This document shows, piece by piece, positions 1 through 9,669 of a stretch of 64,000 nt of DNA (position 1 is its first letter; every line of letters starts with the position of its first letter). The stretch is from Bordetella sp. FB-8 (GTDB taxonomy: Bacteria; Pseudomonadota; Gammaproteobacteria; Burkholderiales; Burkholderiaceae_B). The notes below the pieces were generated by a model that was not told the origin of the DNA, did no database searches, and saw only the letters and a program-made list of their open reading frames with translations. The stretch lies in the NCBI RefSeq assembly GCF_000382185.1, contig NZ_KB907784.1, positions 930,001 through 994,000 of the forward strand. Reading direction: 5' to 3'. The position numbers and the translations under genes were made by a program.

Positions 1-69
1 GGAGCCTTTCTTACGACGAATCCGCGCATTCCTCGCGCACCTTTTTTTCTCTTTTGTAGGAGAGCAAGT

Positions 70-402
70 ATGAACCTGAGCATTTGCGGTCGCCATCTCG
101 ACGTTACCCCCGCCATCCGCGAATACGTGATGAACAAACTGTCTCGAGTATTACGACATTTCGATCACGTCATCGACACCCAGGTCATGCTCTCGGTAGA
201 GCCATTGCGGCAAAAAGCCGAAATCACCATGCATCTGCGCGGTAAAGACATCCATTGCGAAGCGACTGACGAAAATCTCTACGCCGCTATCGACCTGCTC
301 GTCGACAAGCTCGATCGCCAGGTCATCAAGCATAAGGACAAGATGCAAAACCACGCCACCGAATCGGCCAAGCGTCAGGTCGCCGACGCCACTACCGCTT
401 GA
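70..402 (+). CDS. hpf: Ribosome hibernation promoting factor (HPF/YfiA family)
   Basis: This 110-residue protein has the short HPF layout: an N-terminal beta-alpha-beta-beta-beta-alpha fold starting [20 protein letters not shown] and ending in a hydrophilic helix and tail. The family binds the 30S subunit near the decoding centre and dimerises or silences 70S ribosomes in stationary phase. The long-form C-terminal dimerisation domain is absent, as is usual for proteobacterial HPF. A clear ribosome site (GGAGAG) lies 6 nt before the ATG. The gene precedes ptsN and hprK, which in this group places it just downstream of rpoN; rpoN itself lies outside the window. A strong intrinsic terminator follows. 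Confidence 0.95.
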   Translation: MNLSICGRHLDVTPAIREYVMNKLSRVLRHFDHVIDTQVMLSVEPLRQKAEITMHLRGKDIHCEATDENLYAAIDLLVDKLDRQVIKHKDKMQNHATESAKRQVADATTA

Positions 403-424
403 GCGGACGCGTCCGGCACAAGTT

Positions 425-452
425 AAAAGCCATTCTCGCGAATGGCTTTTTT
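425..452 (+). terminator. Intrinsic terminator after hpf
   Basis: An 11-bp stem (AAAAGCCATTC / GAATGGCTTTT) with a TCGC loop runs into a run of six T. It separates hpf transcription from the ptsN promoter about 90 bp further on. Confidence 0.9.
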
Positions 453-541
453 CATTGCGTCGCGCCCTGCGAAGCCGGAGCGGTTAGGCCCGGGAAACGT
501 CTCGGTGCGCAGCACCCCATATTCCGCCCCCAATTTGTTTT

Positions 542-569
542 TTGCACTGCGGCATCCTCTCCCTATAAT
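542..569 (+). promoter_or_regulatory. Sigma-70 promoter for ptsN-hprK-rapZ
   Basis: TTGCAC (542-547), a 16-bp spacer and a perfect TATAAT (564-569). The expected transcription start at about 576-577 coincides with the ptsN ATG at 577, which predicts a leaderless mRNA. Confidence 0.7.
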
Positions 570-576
570 GGCCGCA

Positions 577-1032
577 ATGAACCACCTGTCGCGCATACTT
601 CCTCCCGGCAACGTGGTGCTCGACCTGCCCGCCACCAGCAAGAAGCGCGCGTTCGAGCACGCCGGCCTATTATTCGAAAACCACCACGGCCTGGCCCGTA
701 CCACGGTGTACGACAGCCTCTTCGCGCGTGAGCGACTGGGGTCCACCGGGCTGGGCGAAGGTGTGGCCGTACCGCATGGCCGCATCAAGGGCCTGCACCA
801 GCCCTTGTGCGCGTTCTTCAGGCTGGCCAGGCCCATACCTTTCGAAGCGCCTGACGGCCTGCCCGTTTCCATGCTGCTGTGCCTGCTGGTTCCGGAAAAC
901 GCGGCGCAACAACATCTGGACATTCTGGCCGAACTGGCCCATTTGATGTCCAATCAAGAATTGCGTGCGGTCCTGGCCAACGAGACCGATCCGGCCAAGG
1001 TGCACCGCACGCTCACCACGGGACAACTCTAA
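577..1032 (+). CDS. ptsN: PTS IIA-like nitrogen regulatory protein PtsN
   Basis: This is a 151-residue IIA-Ntr domain. The phosphorylatable histidine is visible in VAVPHGR (about residue 67), and the C-terminal region PENAAQQHLDILAELAHL is typical of the family. PtsN receives phosphate from NPr in the nitrogen PTS and regulates partners such as potassium transport and sigma-54-linked functions. The same frame is open upstream to 442, but ATG 577 matches the family N-terminus (MNHLSRILPPGNVVLDL). The more upstream ATG at 568 overlaps the -10 box. hprK starts 6 bp after the stop, giving a ptsN-hprK-rapZ operon. Confidence 0.95.
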   Translation: MNHLSRILPPGNVVLDLPATSKKRAFEHAGLLFENHHGLARTTVYDSLFARERLGSTGLGEGVAVPHGRIKGLHQPLCAFFRLARPIPFEAPDGLPVSMLLCLLVPENAAQQHLDILAELAHLMSNQELRAVLANETDPAKVHRTLTTGQL

Positions 1033-1038
1033 ATCGTC

Positions 1039-1974
1039 ATGCTTACCGTGCAGGAACTGGTCGACGACAACGCCGACTCCATACCATTTCGCTGGATCGC
1101 GGGCACTGAATCCGCCGACCGGGCCATCATCAACGACGGCATGGCGGCAGCCGACCTGGTGGGCCACCTCAACCTGATCCACCCCTCGCGCATCCAGGTC
1201 TTCGGCCCGGAAGAGCTGGCCTACTACACGCGTTTCGATCTGCGCCGCCGCATGCACCACATGGACGAGCTGCTTATCGGCGGCGTGCCGGCCATTCTTC
1301 TGGCTGACGATCTGCTGCCGCCCGAAGACCTGATCGAGCAATGCACGCAGCACCAGATCCCGCTCCTGGCGACCTCGGTGGCTGCGGCGCAACTCATTGA
1401 CCTGCTGCGCATCTACCTGGGCAAGAAGCTCGCTCCCACCACTACCGTGCATGGGGTGTTCATGGACGTGCTGGGCCTGGGCGTGCTGATCACCGGCGAA
1501 TCGGGCCTGGGCAAGAGTGAACTGGCGCTCGAACTCATCACCCGCGGCCACGGCCTGGTAGCCGACGATGCCGTGGATTTTTCTCGCACCGCGCCCAACG
1601 TGATCGAAGGCCACTGCCCGCTCCTGCTGCAGAACCTGCTCGAAGTGCGCGGCCTGGGGCTGCTGGATATCCGCACCATCTTCGGCGAGACCTCGGTGCG
1701 CCGCAAAATGCGTTTGAAACTCATCGTGCACCTGATGCGCAACCCGCAGGAAAAATTCGAACGCCTGCCCATGAGCGACCTGACGCAGGACATGCTGGGC
1801 CTGCCGGTGCGCAAGGTCATGCTGCAGGTTGCGGCCGGCCGCAACCTGGCCGTGCTGGTCGAGGCCGCCGTGCGCAACACCATCCTCAAGCTGCGCGGTA
1901 TCGATACCCTGGACGATTTCCTGCAACGCCAGAATCTGGCCATCCAGCAGAACAGCCAGGTACAGGCGCCTTGA
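1039..1974 (+). CDS. hprK: HPr kinase/phosphorylase
   Basis: A 311-residue HprK/P. The N-terminal half is the structural domain. The C-terminal half carries the Walker A loop GESGLGKS (about residues 154-161), the preceding catalytic histidine region [11 protein letters not shown], and the family signature [15 protein letters not shown]. The enzyme phosphorylates a seryl residue of HPr with ATP and reverses this with inorganic phosphate. In proteobacteria it sits beside ptsN and rapZ and is thought to work in an incomplete, regulatory PTS. No HPr or EI gene is visible in the window. Confidence 0.96.
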   Translation: MLTVQELVDDNADSIPFRWIAGTESADRAIINDGMAAADLVGHLNLIHPSRIQVFGPEELAYYTRFDLRRRMHHMDELLIGGVPAILLADDLLPPEDLIEQCTQHQIPLLATSVAAAQLIDLLRIYLGKKLAPTTTVHGVFMDVLGLGVLITGESGLGKSELALELITRGHGLVADDAVDFSRTAPNVIEGHCPLLLQNLLEVRGLGLLDIRTIFGETSVRRKMRLKLIVHLMRNPQEKFERLPMSDLTQDMLGLPVRKVMLQVAAGRNLAVLVEAAVRNTILKLRGIDTLDDFLQRQNLAIQQNSQVQAP

Positions 1975-1998
1975 CGCCCTATGCCGAGCCCAGCAGCC

Positions 1999-2880
1999 AT
2001 GTTTAGCGTCGTTCTGATCACAGGCATCTCGGGTTCCGGCAAATCCGTCGCCCTGCGCATGCTCGAAGATGCCGGCTACACCTGCATCGACAACCTGCCG
2101 CTGCGTTTTTTGGGGGAATTCATCGACACCACGCGCAACGACGAGGCTATCGAACGCGTGGCGGTGGCCATCGACGCGCGCACGCCGGGCGAGCTGGCCG
2201 AACTGCCGGGCATCATGAGCTCGCTGCAGGCCGTGGGCACCCGCTTGCGGGTGGTGTTCCTGGATTCCGACACGAACACGCTGGTGCAGCGCTACTCCGA
2301 ATCGCGCCGCCGCCATCCGCTCACCGACCGCGCCGCGCGCAACGGCCGACAGCCTTCTCTCACCGACTGCATCTGGCTCGAACGCGAAATGCTGGCGCCT
2401 CTGCGCGAACACGCCCACGTCATCGACACCTCGGACGCCACGCCCGGGCAGCTGCGCACCTGGGTGCGCGACCTGGTCGAGGCGGATGTCGCGCCGCTGG
2501 TGCTGACCTTCGAATCCTTCGCCTACAAACTGGGCGTACCCAACAGCGCCGACCTGGTGTTCGACATGCGCTGCCTGCCCAATCCCCACTATGATCCCGC
2601 GCTGCGTCCGCTGACCGGGCGCGACGCCCCGGTCGCACAGTGGCTGGCCTGGCATCCCGCAGTGGGCGAGATGATCGACGACGTGGAGCGCTTCATCAAT
2701 CGATGGATGCCCCAGTACCAGCAAGACACGCGCAGCTACCTTACCGTGGCCATCGGCTGCACGGGGGGCCAGCACCGCTCGGTCTACGTGGTCGAGCAAC
2801 TGGCCAAGCGTTTCGCCGGCCATCGCCCCCTGCTGGTGCGGCACCGCATGCAGCACGGCGAGGCGGCCGGGCGGGCATGA
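1999..2880 (+). CDS. rapZ: RNase adapter protein RapZ (nucleotide-binding)
   Basis: A 293-residue P-loop protein with Walker A GISGSGKS near the N-terminus. The C-terminal domain contains IGCTGGQHRSVYVVEQLA, the phosphate/sugar-sensing signature of RapZ. In E. coli it delivers GlmZ sRNA to RNase E and senses glucosamine-6-phosphate. Outside enterics the role is less certain, but the fold and the hprK neighbourhood are conserved. ATG 1999 (MFSVVLITG) is preferred over in-frame ATG 1981, because homologues begin directly with the strand before the P-loop. Confidence 0.92.
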   Translation: MFSVVLITGISGSGKSVALRMLEDAGYTCIDNLPLRFLGEFIDTTRNDEAIERVAVAIDARTPGELAELPGIMSSLQAVGTRLRVVFLDSDTNTLVQRYSESRRRHPLTDRAARNGRQPSLTDCIWLEREMLAPLREHAHVIDTSDATPGQLRTWVRDLVEADVAPLVLTFESFAYKLGVPNSADLVFDMRCLPNPHYDPALRPLTGRDAPVAQWLAWHPAVGEMIDDVERFINRWMPQYQQDTRSYLTVAIGCTGGQHRSVYVVEQLAKRFAGHRPLLVRHRMQHGEAAGRA

Positions 2881-2947
2881 GCAAGCGAACCCGCCTCGAA
2901 TGCGCCGCCCCCCTCGGGCAGGCGGCGCGCGGCGCCAAGGGATCTCT

Positions 2948-3907
2948 ATGAGCATCGCCCGCCGCCTGCCACTGCTGGCCGTCCTGCTGCTCGTCCTGGT
3001 CATGGCGGGCTGCTCGACCACGGGCAACCGCGGCCTGCAGGGCGGCGGCTACTACGAGGACGACGGCCCCGGCAGCAACCCGCCGTCCAGCGCGCAACTG
3101 GACGCCATTCCCAACGCCGTGCCGCGCATCGAGCCGCTGATCAACGGCACCAACAAGCCCTATGTGGTGTTCGGCAAACGCTACGTGCCCGATGCCAGCG
3201 ACCAGCCCTTCCGGCAGGAAGGCATCGCCTCGTGGTACGGGCGCAAATTCAACGGTGTACGCACTTCCAGCGGCGAACGCTACAACATGTACGCCATGAC
3301 GGCGGCGCACCCCACACTGCCCATTCCCAGCTACGCGCGCGTCACCAGCGAAGTCAACGGCAAGACCATCATCGTGCGCATCAACGACCGCGGTCCCTTT
3401 CACAGCAACCGCATTATGGATCTGTCGTACACCGCCGCCTACAAACTGGGGCTGATAGGACCGGGCAGCGGCAGAGTGATCGTCCAGCGCATCCTGCCCA
3501 GCGAAATCCGCACGATGGTCGCCTCGGGAAACATCGCCCCCGAAGACTCGCAGCTCACCGCCGATCAGGCCACGCACCCGATAGCTCCTGCGCCGCAGAC
3601 CCAGGCTCCTGCCCCCTTGTCGCCGGCCCCGCTGCCGCCGCAGGCGGAATCCTCGATGGCCGCGCCGCCGGCACAAGGCGCCTATTACCTGCAACTGGGC
3701 GCATTCAGCCGGCAGTACAACGCAACCACGCTGGCCCACCGGATCAACACGGAATTGCGCGGCATGGGCAAGCGCGCCCAGGCCCTGCAAATCGCCCGGC
3801 TCTACCGCGTGCGCATCGGCCCCTACGACACACGCGAAGCGGCGACGAGCGACATACCGACTGTCAACGCCAAGACAGGCATACAGCCCAGCCTGATCAG
3901 GCCTTGA
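2948..3907 (+). CDS. rlpA: RlpA-type septal lytic transglycosylase lipoprotein
   Basis: A 319-residue lipoprotein with signal peptide and lipobox MAGC near residue 22. The double-psi beta-barrel domain (about residues 90-190) shows GIASWYG, SSGERYNMYAMTAAHPTLP and VRINDRGPF; the E, H and D here correspond to the catalytic residues described in Pseudomonas RlpA. After a Pro/Ala/Gln-rich linker comes a C-terminal SPOR domain (YYLQLGAFSRQYNA...), which targets denuded glycan strands at the septum. Start ATG 2948 is chosen because it begins the signal peptide. The 3' end overlaps the convergent rsmI gene by 11 bp. Confidence 0.93.
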   Translation: MSIARRLPLLAVLLLVLVMAGCSTTGNRGLQGGGYYEDDGPGSNPPSSAQLDAIPNAVPRIEPLINGTNKPYVVFGKRYVPDASDQPFRQEGIASWYGRKFNGVRTSSGERYNMYAMTAAHPTLPIPSYARVTSEVNGKTIIVRINDRGPFHSNRIMDLSYTAAYKLGLIGPGSGRVIVQRILPSEIRTMVASGNIAPEDSQLTADQATHPIAPAPQTQAPAPLSPAPLPPQAESSMAAPPAQGAYYLQLGAFSRQYNATTLAHRINTELRGMGKRAQALQIARLYRVRIGPYDTREAATSDIPTVNAKTGIQPSLIRP

Positions 3908-4838
3908 GTTCCAGCGCCTTGTTGTAGAGTCTGTCCCGCGGCAGGCCGGTGATCTTGGCGGCCACGCGCGCGGCGTCGCGCACCGACAGGTTTTCCAGCA
4001 AGGCATTGAGCAGCACATCGATCTGGACGCCCGAGGCGGCGCCCTCTTCGTCCTCGCTCTTGGCAACTTCGGCCTCATGCACGATCAGCACGAATTCGCC
4101 TTGGGCGTGATGCGGATCGGCGGCCAGCCAGGCGGCTGTCTCGCCCATGGACAGCGTGGCGATCTGCTCGAAGCGCTTGGTCAGCTCGCGCGCCACGGTG
4201 AGCTTGCGCGCGGGGCCGCAGACCTCCAGCAGATCGGCCAACATGGCCGATAGGCGATGCGGCGATTCGAAAATCAGCACCGGTGCCGGCAAAGCGCACC
4301 AACGGCGCAGCCAGCGCTGCCGCGCCGCAGCCTTGGGCGGCGCGAAGCCGGCAAAGGCATAGGCGGGATTCTCATCGGACGTGACGCCGCTGCCCATCAG
4401 CGCTGCGATGACGGCGCTGGGGCCGGGCACGGGCACCACAAGGTAGCCGGCTTCGCGCACGGCGCGCACGATGCGTGCACCCGGATCACTCACGGCCGGC
4501 GCGCCGGCGTCGGATATCAGTGCCACGCGCTGTCCCTGAGCCAGGCGCGCGCAGATCGTCTGCGCCGCCTGGGCTTCGTTGTGGCGATGCGCGGCCATCA
4601 TGGGGGTGGCAATGCCCCAGGCATCCATCAGCGCGCGGCTGGCGCGCGTATCCTCGGCGGCGATCACGTCGGCCCGGGCCAGGGCCTGCCAGGCGCGCAA
4701 GCCCAGGTCGCCCAGATTGCCGATGGGCGTGGCCACCACATACAAGGCGCAAGCCGGCCAATGCTGGGCCGCGACGCGCTCGGCCACACGGCGCCAGGCA
4801 TCGCCGGCCTCGGCCGGCACAGTGACTTGTTCGTTCAT
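3897..4838 (-). CDS. rsmI: 16S rRNA (cytidine-1402-2'-O)-methyltransferase RsmI
   Basis: A 313-residue tetrapyrrole-methylase-fold enzyme. LYVVATPIGNLGDLGLRA, AAEDTRASRALMDAWG, LISDAGAPAVSDPGARIV and VPVPGPSAVIAALMGSG are the signature RsmI blocks. It methylates the ribose 2'-OH of C1402 in the 30S decoding centre using SAM. The frame runs open far upstream, but ATG 4838 gives the family N-terminus and stops the protein from running across divergent yraN. This divergent rsmI/yraN arrangement also occurs in E. coli. Confidence 0.95.
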   Translation of the reverse strand: MNEQVTVPAEAGDAWRRVAERVAAQHWPACALYVVATPIGNLGDLGLRAWQALARADVIAAEDTRASRALMDAWGIATPMMAAHRHNEAQAAQTICARLAQGQRVALISDAGAPAVSDPGARIVRAVREAGYLVVPVPGPSAVIAALMGSGVTSDENPAYAFAGFAPPKAAARQRWLRRWCALPAPVLIFESPHRLSAMLADLLEVCGPARKLTVARELTKRFEQIATLSMGETAAWLAADPHHAQGEFVLIVHEAEVAKSEDEEGAASGVQIDVLLNALLENLSVRDAARVAAKITGLPRDRLYNKALELKA

Positions 4839-4880
4839 TGCGGCGCACCGCGGCTGTGGAAACCGTGCCAGTGTAGCCGC

Positions 4881-5384
4881 ATGCATAATCCTCCCGAACG
4901 CGACCCGCCGCCTGCCGACGATCTGCTGGCCTATGCCTTGGCCGATGCAGCCAGGCTCGGGCTGCGCCGGCGCAAGCGGCGCACGCGTAAAGCGGTCCCG
5001 CGCAAGCAGGATCCGCGGCTCTCGCCCGCGCAGCGCAAGGGCCTGGATTTCGAAGACCAGGCGCTGGAGTTGCTGGTGCACGCCGGCCTGCAGTTGCTGG
5101 CGCGCAATCTGCGCGTCGCGCCCGGCGAGATCGACCTGGTCATGCGCGACGGCAACGTGCTGGTGCTGGTGGAAGTGCGCGCCCGGGCGAACGCGCGCTA
5201 CGGCGGCGCGGGCGCCAGTATCGACCCGGCCAAACAGCGGCGCCTGACCCGCGCCGCCGCGCAGATCTTGCCAGACCTGGCGCGGCGCCACTGGCAAGGG
5301 CGCACTCCGGCCGTACGCTTCGATGCCGTGCTGTTCGATGGCGCACGGGCCTGCTGGCTGCGCCATGCTTTCGCGCCCGAATGA
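4881..5384 (+). CDS. yraN: YraN family (UPF0102) putative endonuclease
   Basis: A 167-residue protein. The first 50 residues are Arg/Lys-rich and variable. The remainder matches the YraN family: QRKGLDFEDQALELL, then the nuclease-like core GEIDLVMRDGNVLVLVEVRARA with the D...E-x-K/R arrangement of restriction-endonuclease-like folds. Biochemical function is not established for most members. It is followed by the SIS-domain gene and dolP, as in enterobacteria. Confidence 0.88.
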   Translation: MHNPPERDPPPADDLLAYALADAARLGLRRRKRRTRKAVPRKQDPRLSPAQRKGLDFEDQALELLVHAGLQLLARNLRVAPGEIDLVMRDGNVLVLVEVRARANARYGGAGASIDPAKQRRLTRAAAQILPDLARRHWQGRTPAVRFDAVLFDGARACWLRHAFAPE

Positions 5385-5492
5385 AGCAAGGCCGCGCGCC
5401 GCTTCGGACAGCCCGCAAAGGACTGCAATATTTCCCGCCACGCCGTTGCATCCCGAAAGGTCGCCCATCCGCCCCCATGAGATAATCCGGCC

Positions 5493-6086
5493 ATGAATCT
5501 GACCTCCCGTATGACTGCGCATTTCCGCGACGCCATCGGCGTCATCGAGCTGAGCATGAGCGACCTGGCCGAACCGCTGTCGGCGGCGGTCGAATTGATG
5601 TTCTCGGCCCTGGCCAACAACGGCAAGATCCTGGCTTGCGGCAACGGCGGCTCGGCCGCCGATGCCCAGCACTTCATCGCCGAACTGGTCGGCCGCTTCG
5701 AGCGTGAACGCCTGCCGCTGGCGGGCATCGCCTTGAACACCGATACCGCCATACTCACCGCCGTCGGCAACGACTACGGCTTCGAAGAAATCTACCAACG
5801 TCAGGTCGGCGCCCTGGGCCAGCCCGGCGACGTGCTGGTGATCTTGTCCACCAGCGGCAATTCGCCCAACGTCATGCGAGCCATCGAGGCCGCGCATGAC
5901 CGCGACATGCACGTGGTCGCCCTCACGGGCAGGAACGGCGGCCAGGTCGGACCGCTGCTCGGCCCGCAGGATGTCCATCTCTGCGTGCCCGACGACCGCA
6001 CTATGCGCATCCAGGAAGTTCACGGACTGCTGCTGCACGCCATGTGCGACGGCATCGACGCTCTCTTGCTAGGAGACACCGAATGA
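5493..6086 (+). CDS. SIS-domain protein, DiaA/GmhA family
   Basis: A 197-residue SIS (sugar isomerase) domain protein. GNGGSAADAQHFIAELVGRFERERLPLAGIALNTDTA and the later STSGNSPNVMRAIEAAHDR are the phospho-sugar-binding loops shared by phosphoheptose isomerase GmhA and the DnaA-binding initiation factor DiaA. Position between yraN and dolP matches E. coli diaA. Many databases call beta-proteobacterial members phosphoheptose isomerase, and sequence reading alone does not separate the two. The stop overlaps the next start in an ATGA, so translation is probably coupled. Confidence 0.85.
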   Translation: MNLTSRMTAHFRDAIGVIELSMSDLAEPLSAAVELMFSALANNGKILACGNGGSAADAQHFIAELVGRFERERLPLAGIALNTDTAILTAVGNDYGFEEIYQRQVGALGQPGDVLVILSTSGNSPNVMRAIEAAHDRDMHVVALTGRNGGQVGPLLGPQDVHLCVPDDRTMRIQEVHGLLLHAMCDGIDALLLGDTE

Positions 6087-6805
6087 CGCTCAAGCCATCC
6101 ACCGCCCTGCGCGCCGCGTTGCTGGCCGCCGCCTTGACTGGCACCGCCTCGACCCTGACCGGTTGCATTCCCCTGGCCCTGGGCGGCGCCGTAGTGGGCG
6201 CCTCGGTGTTCGTCGACCGCCGCTCATCGGGCACCCAGCTCGACGATCAGACCATTGCCATCAAGACCCAGCTCCAGATCGCCAAGCAACTGGGCGACAA
6301 TGCCCGCGTCAGCGCCGTTTCCTACAACTACCGCGTCCTGCTTACCGGCGACGTGCCCACCCAGGCGGCCAAGGACCAGGCCACCGCCATCGCCCAGGGT
6401 ATCGAGAAGGTCAAGTCCGTTGTCAACCAACTCGAGGTCGGCCCCGTCGAACCTTTCGAAGGCCGCAGCAACGACGCCTGGCTCAGCTCCAAGGTGCGCA
6501 CGGCGCTGCTCGCCACCAAGAACGTGCCGTCCGGCGCTATCGTCACCACGGTCAACCGCAGCGTGGTCTATATGCTGGGGATGGTCACCCAGGAAGAAGG
6601 CGACATCGCCGCCCAGGCCGCGGCCAATGTCGGCGGCATCGTGAAAGTGGTAAAAATGTTTACTTATATCAGCCGCGAAGAGGCCATCCGCCTGTCCGGG
6701 GCCGCCACCACATCGGCCCCCAACAGCGGTGGCAGCACAACGCCCGCCGGCCCCGCTCCCATCGAGAACGGCGGCGACACCATGCAGGCCATACCCGTCA
6801 AATGA
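6083..6805 (+). CDS. dolP: BON-domain outer-membrane lipoprotein (DolP/YraP type)
   Basis: A 240-residue lipoprotein with lipobox LTGC at about residue 28, followed by two BON domains (about residues 55-120 and 135-205) recognisable from repeated GDVxxxxxKxxA...KVKSVVNQLEV patterns. The C-terminus is Gly/Ser/Thr/Pro-rich. E. coli DolP (YraP) supports outer-membrane integrity and BAM function. An AGGAG site precedes ATG 6083. The gene overlaps its neighbours by ATGA at both ends, in an operon of yraN, the SIS-domain gene, dolP and a thioredoxin-like gene. Confidence 0.9.
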   Translation: MTLKPSTALRAALLAAALTGTASTLTGCIPLALGGAVVGASVFVDRRSSGTQLDDQTIAIKTQLQIAKQLGDNARVSAVSYNYRVLLTGDVPTQAAKDQATAIAQGIEKVKSVVNQLEVGPVEPFEGRSNDAWLSSKVRTALLATKNVPSGAIVTTVNRSVVYMLGMVTQEEGDIAAQAAANVGGIVKVVKMFTYISREEAIRLSGAATTSAPNSGGSTTPAGPAPIENGGDTMQAIPVK

Positions 6806-7293
6806 AGAAACCGCTGATCGCCTTGCTTGCCGCCCTGGTCGTGGGCGTTGCCGGCTGGTTCGCCTGGCATCCCGCGCCCACGGCACCCGATGTCGCTTTC
6901 AAGACGCTCGACGGCAAAACGATCACGATGGCCGACCTGCGCGGCAAGGTCGTGCTGGTGAAGTTCTGGGCGACCGACTGCGTCACCTGCATGCAGCAAA
7001 TGCCCGCCACCATCGCCGATTATCGGCACTATGAGTCCAAGGGCTATGTCACCGTAGCGGTAGCCATGTCCTACGACAAGCCCAGCTACGTCGAAAATTA
7101 CACCCAGACCCGCAAGCTGCCCTTTCCCGTGGCGCTGGACAGCCAGGGCAAGCTGGCCCAGGCCTTCGGCGACGTGCAGCTCACGCCCACCGCCTTTCTG
7201 ATCGACCGGCAAGGACGCATCGTCAAGCGTTACCTGGGGGTATACGACCCCGCCCAATTCCACGCCGCCGTCGAAAAAGCCCTGGCCGGCTGA
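6802..7293 (+). CDS. TlpA-like membrane-anchored thioredoxin
   Basis: A 163-residue protein with an N-terminal signal anchor (LIALLAALVVGVAGWFAW) and an AhpC/TSA-Redoxin thioredoxin fold in the periplasm. The active site is DCVTCMQQMP, i.e. CVTC instead of the more usual CxPC. The cis-proline region is LTPTAFLID. It probably reduces periplasmic thiols such as cytochrome c or enzyme cysteines; the substrate is not known. It is translationally coupled to dolP (ATGA) and is the last gene before a terminator. Confidence 0.88.
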   Translation: MKKPLIALLAALVVGVAGWFAWHPAPTAPDVAFKTLDGKTITMADLRGKVVLVKFWATDCVTCMQQMPATIADYRHYESKGYVTVAVAMSYDKPSYVENYTQTRKLPFPVALDSQGKLAQAFGDVQLTPTAFLIDRQGRIVKRYLGVYDPAQFHAAVEKALAG

Positions 7294-8277
<984 letters not shown>

Positions 8278-8283
8278 CGCGCC

Positions 8284-9036
8284 ATGCATGCGTCGCCACA
8301 ACGGCTCGTGCCGCAGCCCGTGTCGCGCGTGCGGCGCAGCCGCCAGATCGCGACGGCGCAGGCCAGGCGCGTGTGGTTGTTCGATCTGGACAACACGCTG
8401 CACGATGCCTCGCATTCCATATTCGCGCACATCGACAAGGCCATGACGCTGGCCGTGCGCCAGACCCTGGGCGTGGATGCCGAGCAGGCCGATGCGCTGC
8501 GCAGCAAGTATTGGAAACGCTACGGCGCCACGGCCATCGGTCTGGCACGCCATCACGGCGTCAATCTCGGCCATTTCCTGCGCCGCAGCCACGACTTCGA
8601 CGTCGCGTCGCTGGTGCGCGCCGAACGCGGCCTGGCCAGGGCGCTGCGCGCCCTGCCTGGCCGCAAAGTGCTGCTCACCAATGCACCGCTGCACTACGCC
8701 AAGGCGGTGCTGCGCCACCTGGACCTGCTGCAGCATTTCGACAGTCTCTGGGGCATCGAGGAAATGCGGATGCATGGCCATATCCGACCCAAGCCCTCGC
8801 CCGCGCTGCTGCGCTACGTGCTGGCGCGCGAAGGCGTGGCGGCCGCGCGCGCCGTGCTGGTCGAAGACACGCTCGAGAACCTGCGCGCGGCCCGCCGCGT
8901 GGGCCTGCGCACCGTGCACGTCTATCATCCCGGCACGCCTTTCTCCAAGGTGAAGTTCCAGCGTCCGTCTTATGTGGACTTGCGGGTAAACTCGATCCGC
9001 GACCTGCTGCTGCGGCGACGGCCTTTGCGCGGGTAA
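8284..9036 (+). CDS. HAD-superfamily pyrimidine 5'-nucleotidase
   Basis: A 250-residue HAD hydrolase. Motif I is FDLDNTLHDA, motif II is LLTNAPLHYA, and motif III/IV is KPSPALLRYV...VLVEDTLENLRAAR. The family, with yeast Sdt1/YjjG-like members, dephosphorylates pyrimidine or other 5'-nucleotides. The first 30 residues are basic and poorly conserved. It is co-directional with argB and slmA, a neighbourhood common in Bordetella relatives. Confidence 0.87.
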   Translation: MHASPQRLVPQPVSRVRRSRQIATAQARRVWLFDLDNTLHDASHSIFAHIDKAMTLAVRQTLGVDAEQADALRSKYWKRYGATAIGLARHHGVNLGHFLRRSHDFDVASLVRAERGLARALRALPGRKVLLTNAPLHYAKAVLRHLDLLQHFDSLWGIEEMRMHGHIRPKPSPALLRYVLAREGVAAARAVLVEDTLENLRAARRVGLRTVHVYHPGTPFSKVKFQRPSYVDLRVNSIRDLLLRRRPLRG

Positions 9037-9084
9037 GCCCGCGGTAGCCGTCCTCAGGCCGCCTCACCCGCATTGAACTCCACC

Positions 9085-9660
9085 ATGGCCACCAAGCCCG
9101 GCGAACGAAAATCCCAGATCCTGCAAGCGCTGGCGGAAATGCTCGAGCAGCCGCACGCCGCTCGCGTCACCACGGCCGCGCTGGCGGCGCGCATGCGCGT
9201 CTCGGAAGCCGCGCTCTATCGCCACTACGCCAGCAAGGCCCAGATGTTCGAAGGCCTGATCGAATTCATCGAAACCACCCTCTTCACGCTCGCCAACCAG
9301 ATCGCGGCCGCCGAGTCCTGCGGCCTGATGCAGGCGCGCAAGACCGCGACCATGCTGCTGGCCTTTGCCGAACGCAACCGCGGCATGACGCGCGTGCTCA
9401 CCGGCGATGCGCTCGTCACCGAGGACAACCGGCTGCAAGAGCGCATCAACCACATCAACGACCGCATCGAGGCCACGTTCAAGCAGTGCCTGCGCACCGC
9501 GGTCGCGACCGGCACGCTGCCGTCCGATTCCGATATCACCGCGCAGGCCAGCCTGCTGACGCACCTGGTGCTGGGGCGTTGGCTGCGCTACGCGCAAAGC
9601 GGCTGGCGCGTCGCGCCCACCGCGCATCTCGAAGCCCAACTACGCGTGGCGCTGGGTTAA
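9085..9660 (+). CDS. slmA: Nucleoid occlusion factor SlmA (TetR family)
   Basis: A 191-residue TetR-fold protein. The N-terminal HTH reads RVTTAALAARMRVSEAALYRHYASKAQMFEGLIEFIE, which is characteristic of SlmA. When bound to chromosomal sites, SlmA blocks FtsZ assembly over the nucleoid. ATG 9085 is chosen; an in-frame TTG lies 12 bp upstream. panB starts 9 bp downstream. Confidence 0.92.
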   Translation: MATKPGERKSQILQALAEMLEQPHAARVTTAALAARMRVSEAALYRHYASKAQMFEGLIEFIETTLFTLANQIAAAESCGLMQARKTATMLLAFAERNRGMTRVLTGDALVTEDNRLQERINHINDRIEATFKQCLRTAVATGTLPSDSDITAQASLLTHLVLGRWLRYAQSGWRVAPTAHLEAQLRVALG

Positions 9661-9669
9661 GGTCCCGAC

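Noticed and set aside
670..3027. A 785-codon open frame on the minus strand opposite ptsN-hprK-rapZ.
   Set aside because: Gly/His/Gln/Arg-rich composition without domains; it is the mirror of codon bias in high-G+C genes on the plus strand.
3897..6038. A 713-residue version of RsmI extending through yraN and the SIS-domain gene.
   Set aside because: Only the last 313 residues match RsmI; the rest is antisense to well-supported genes.
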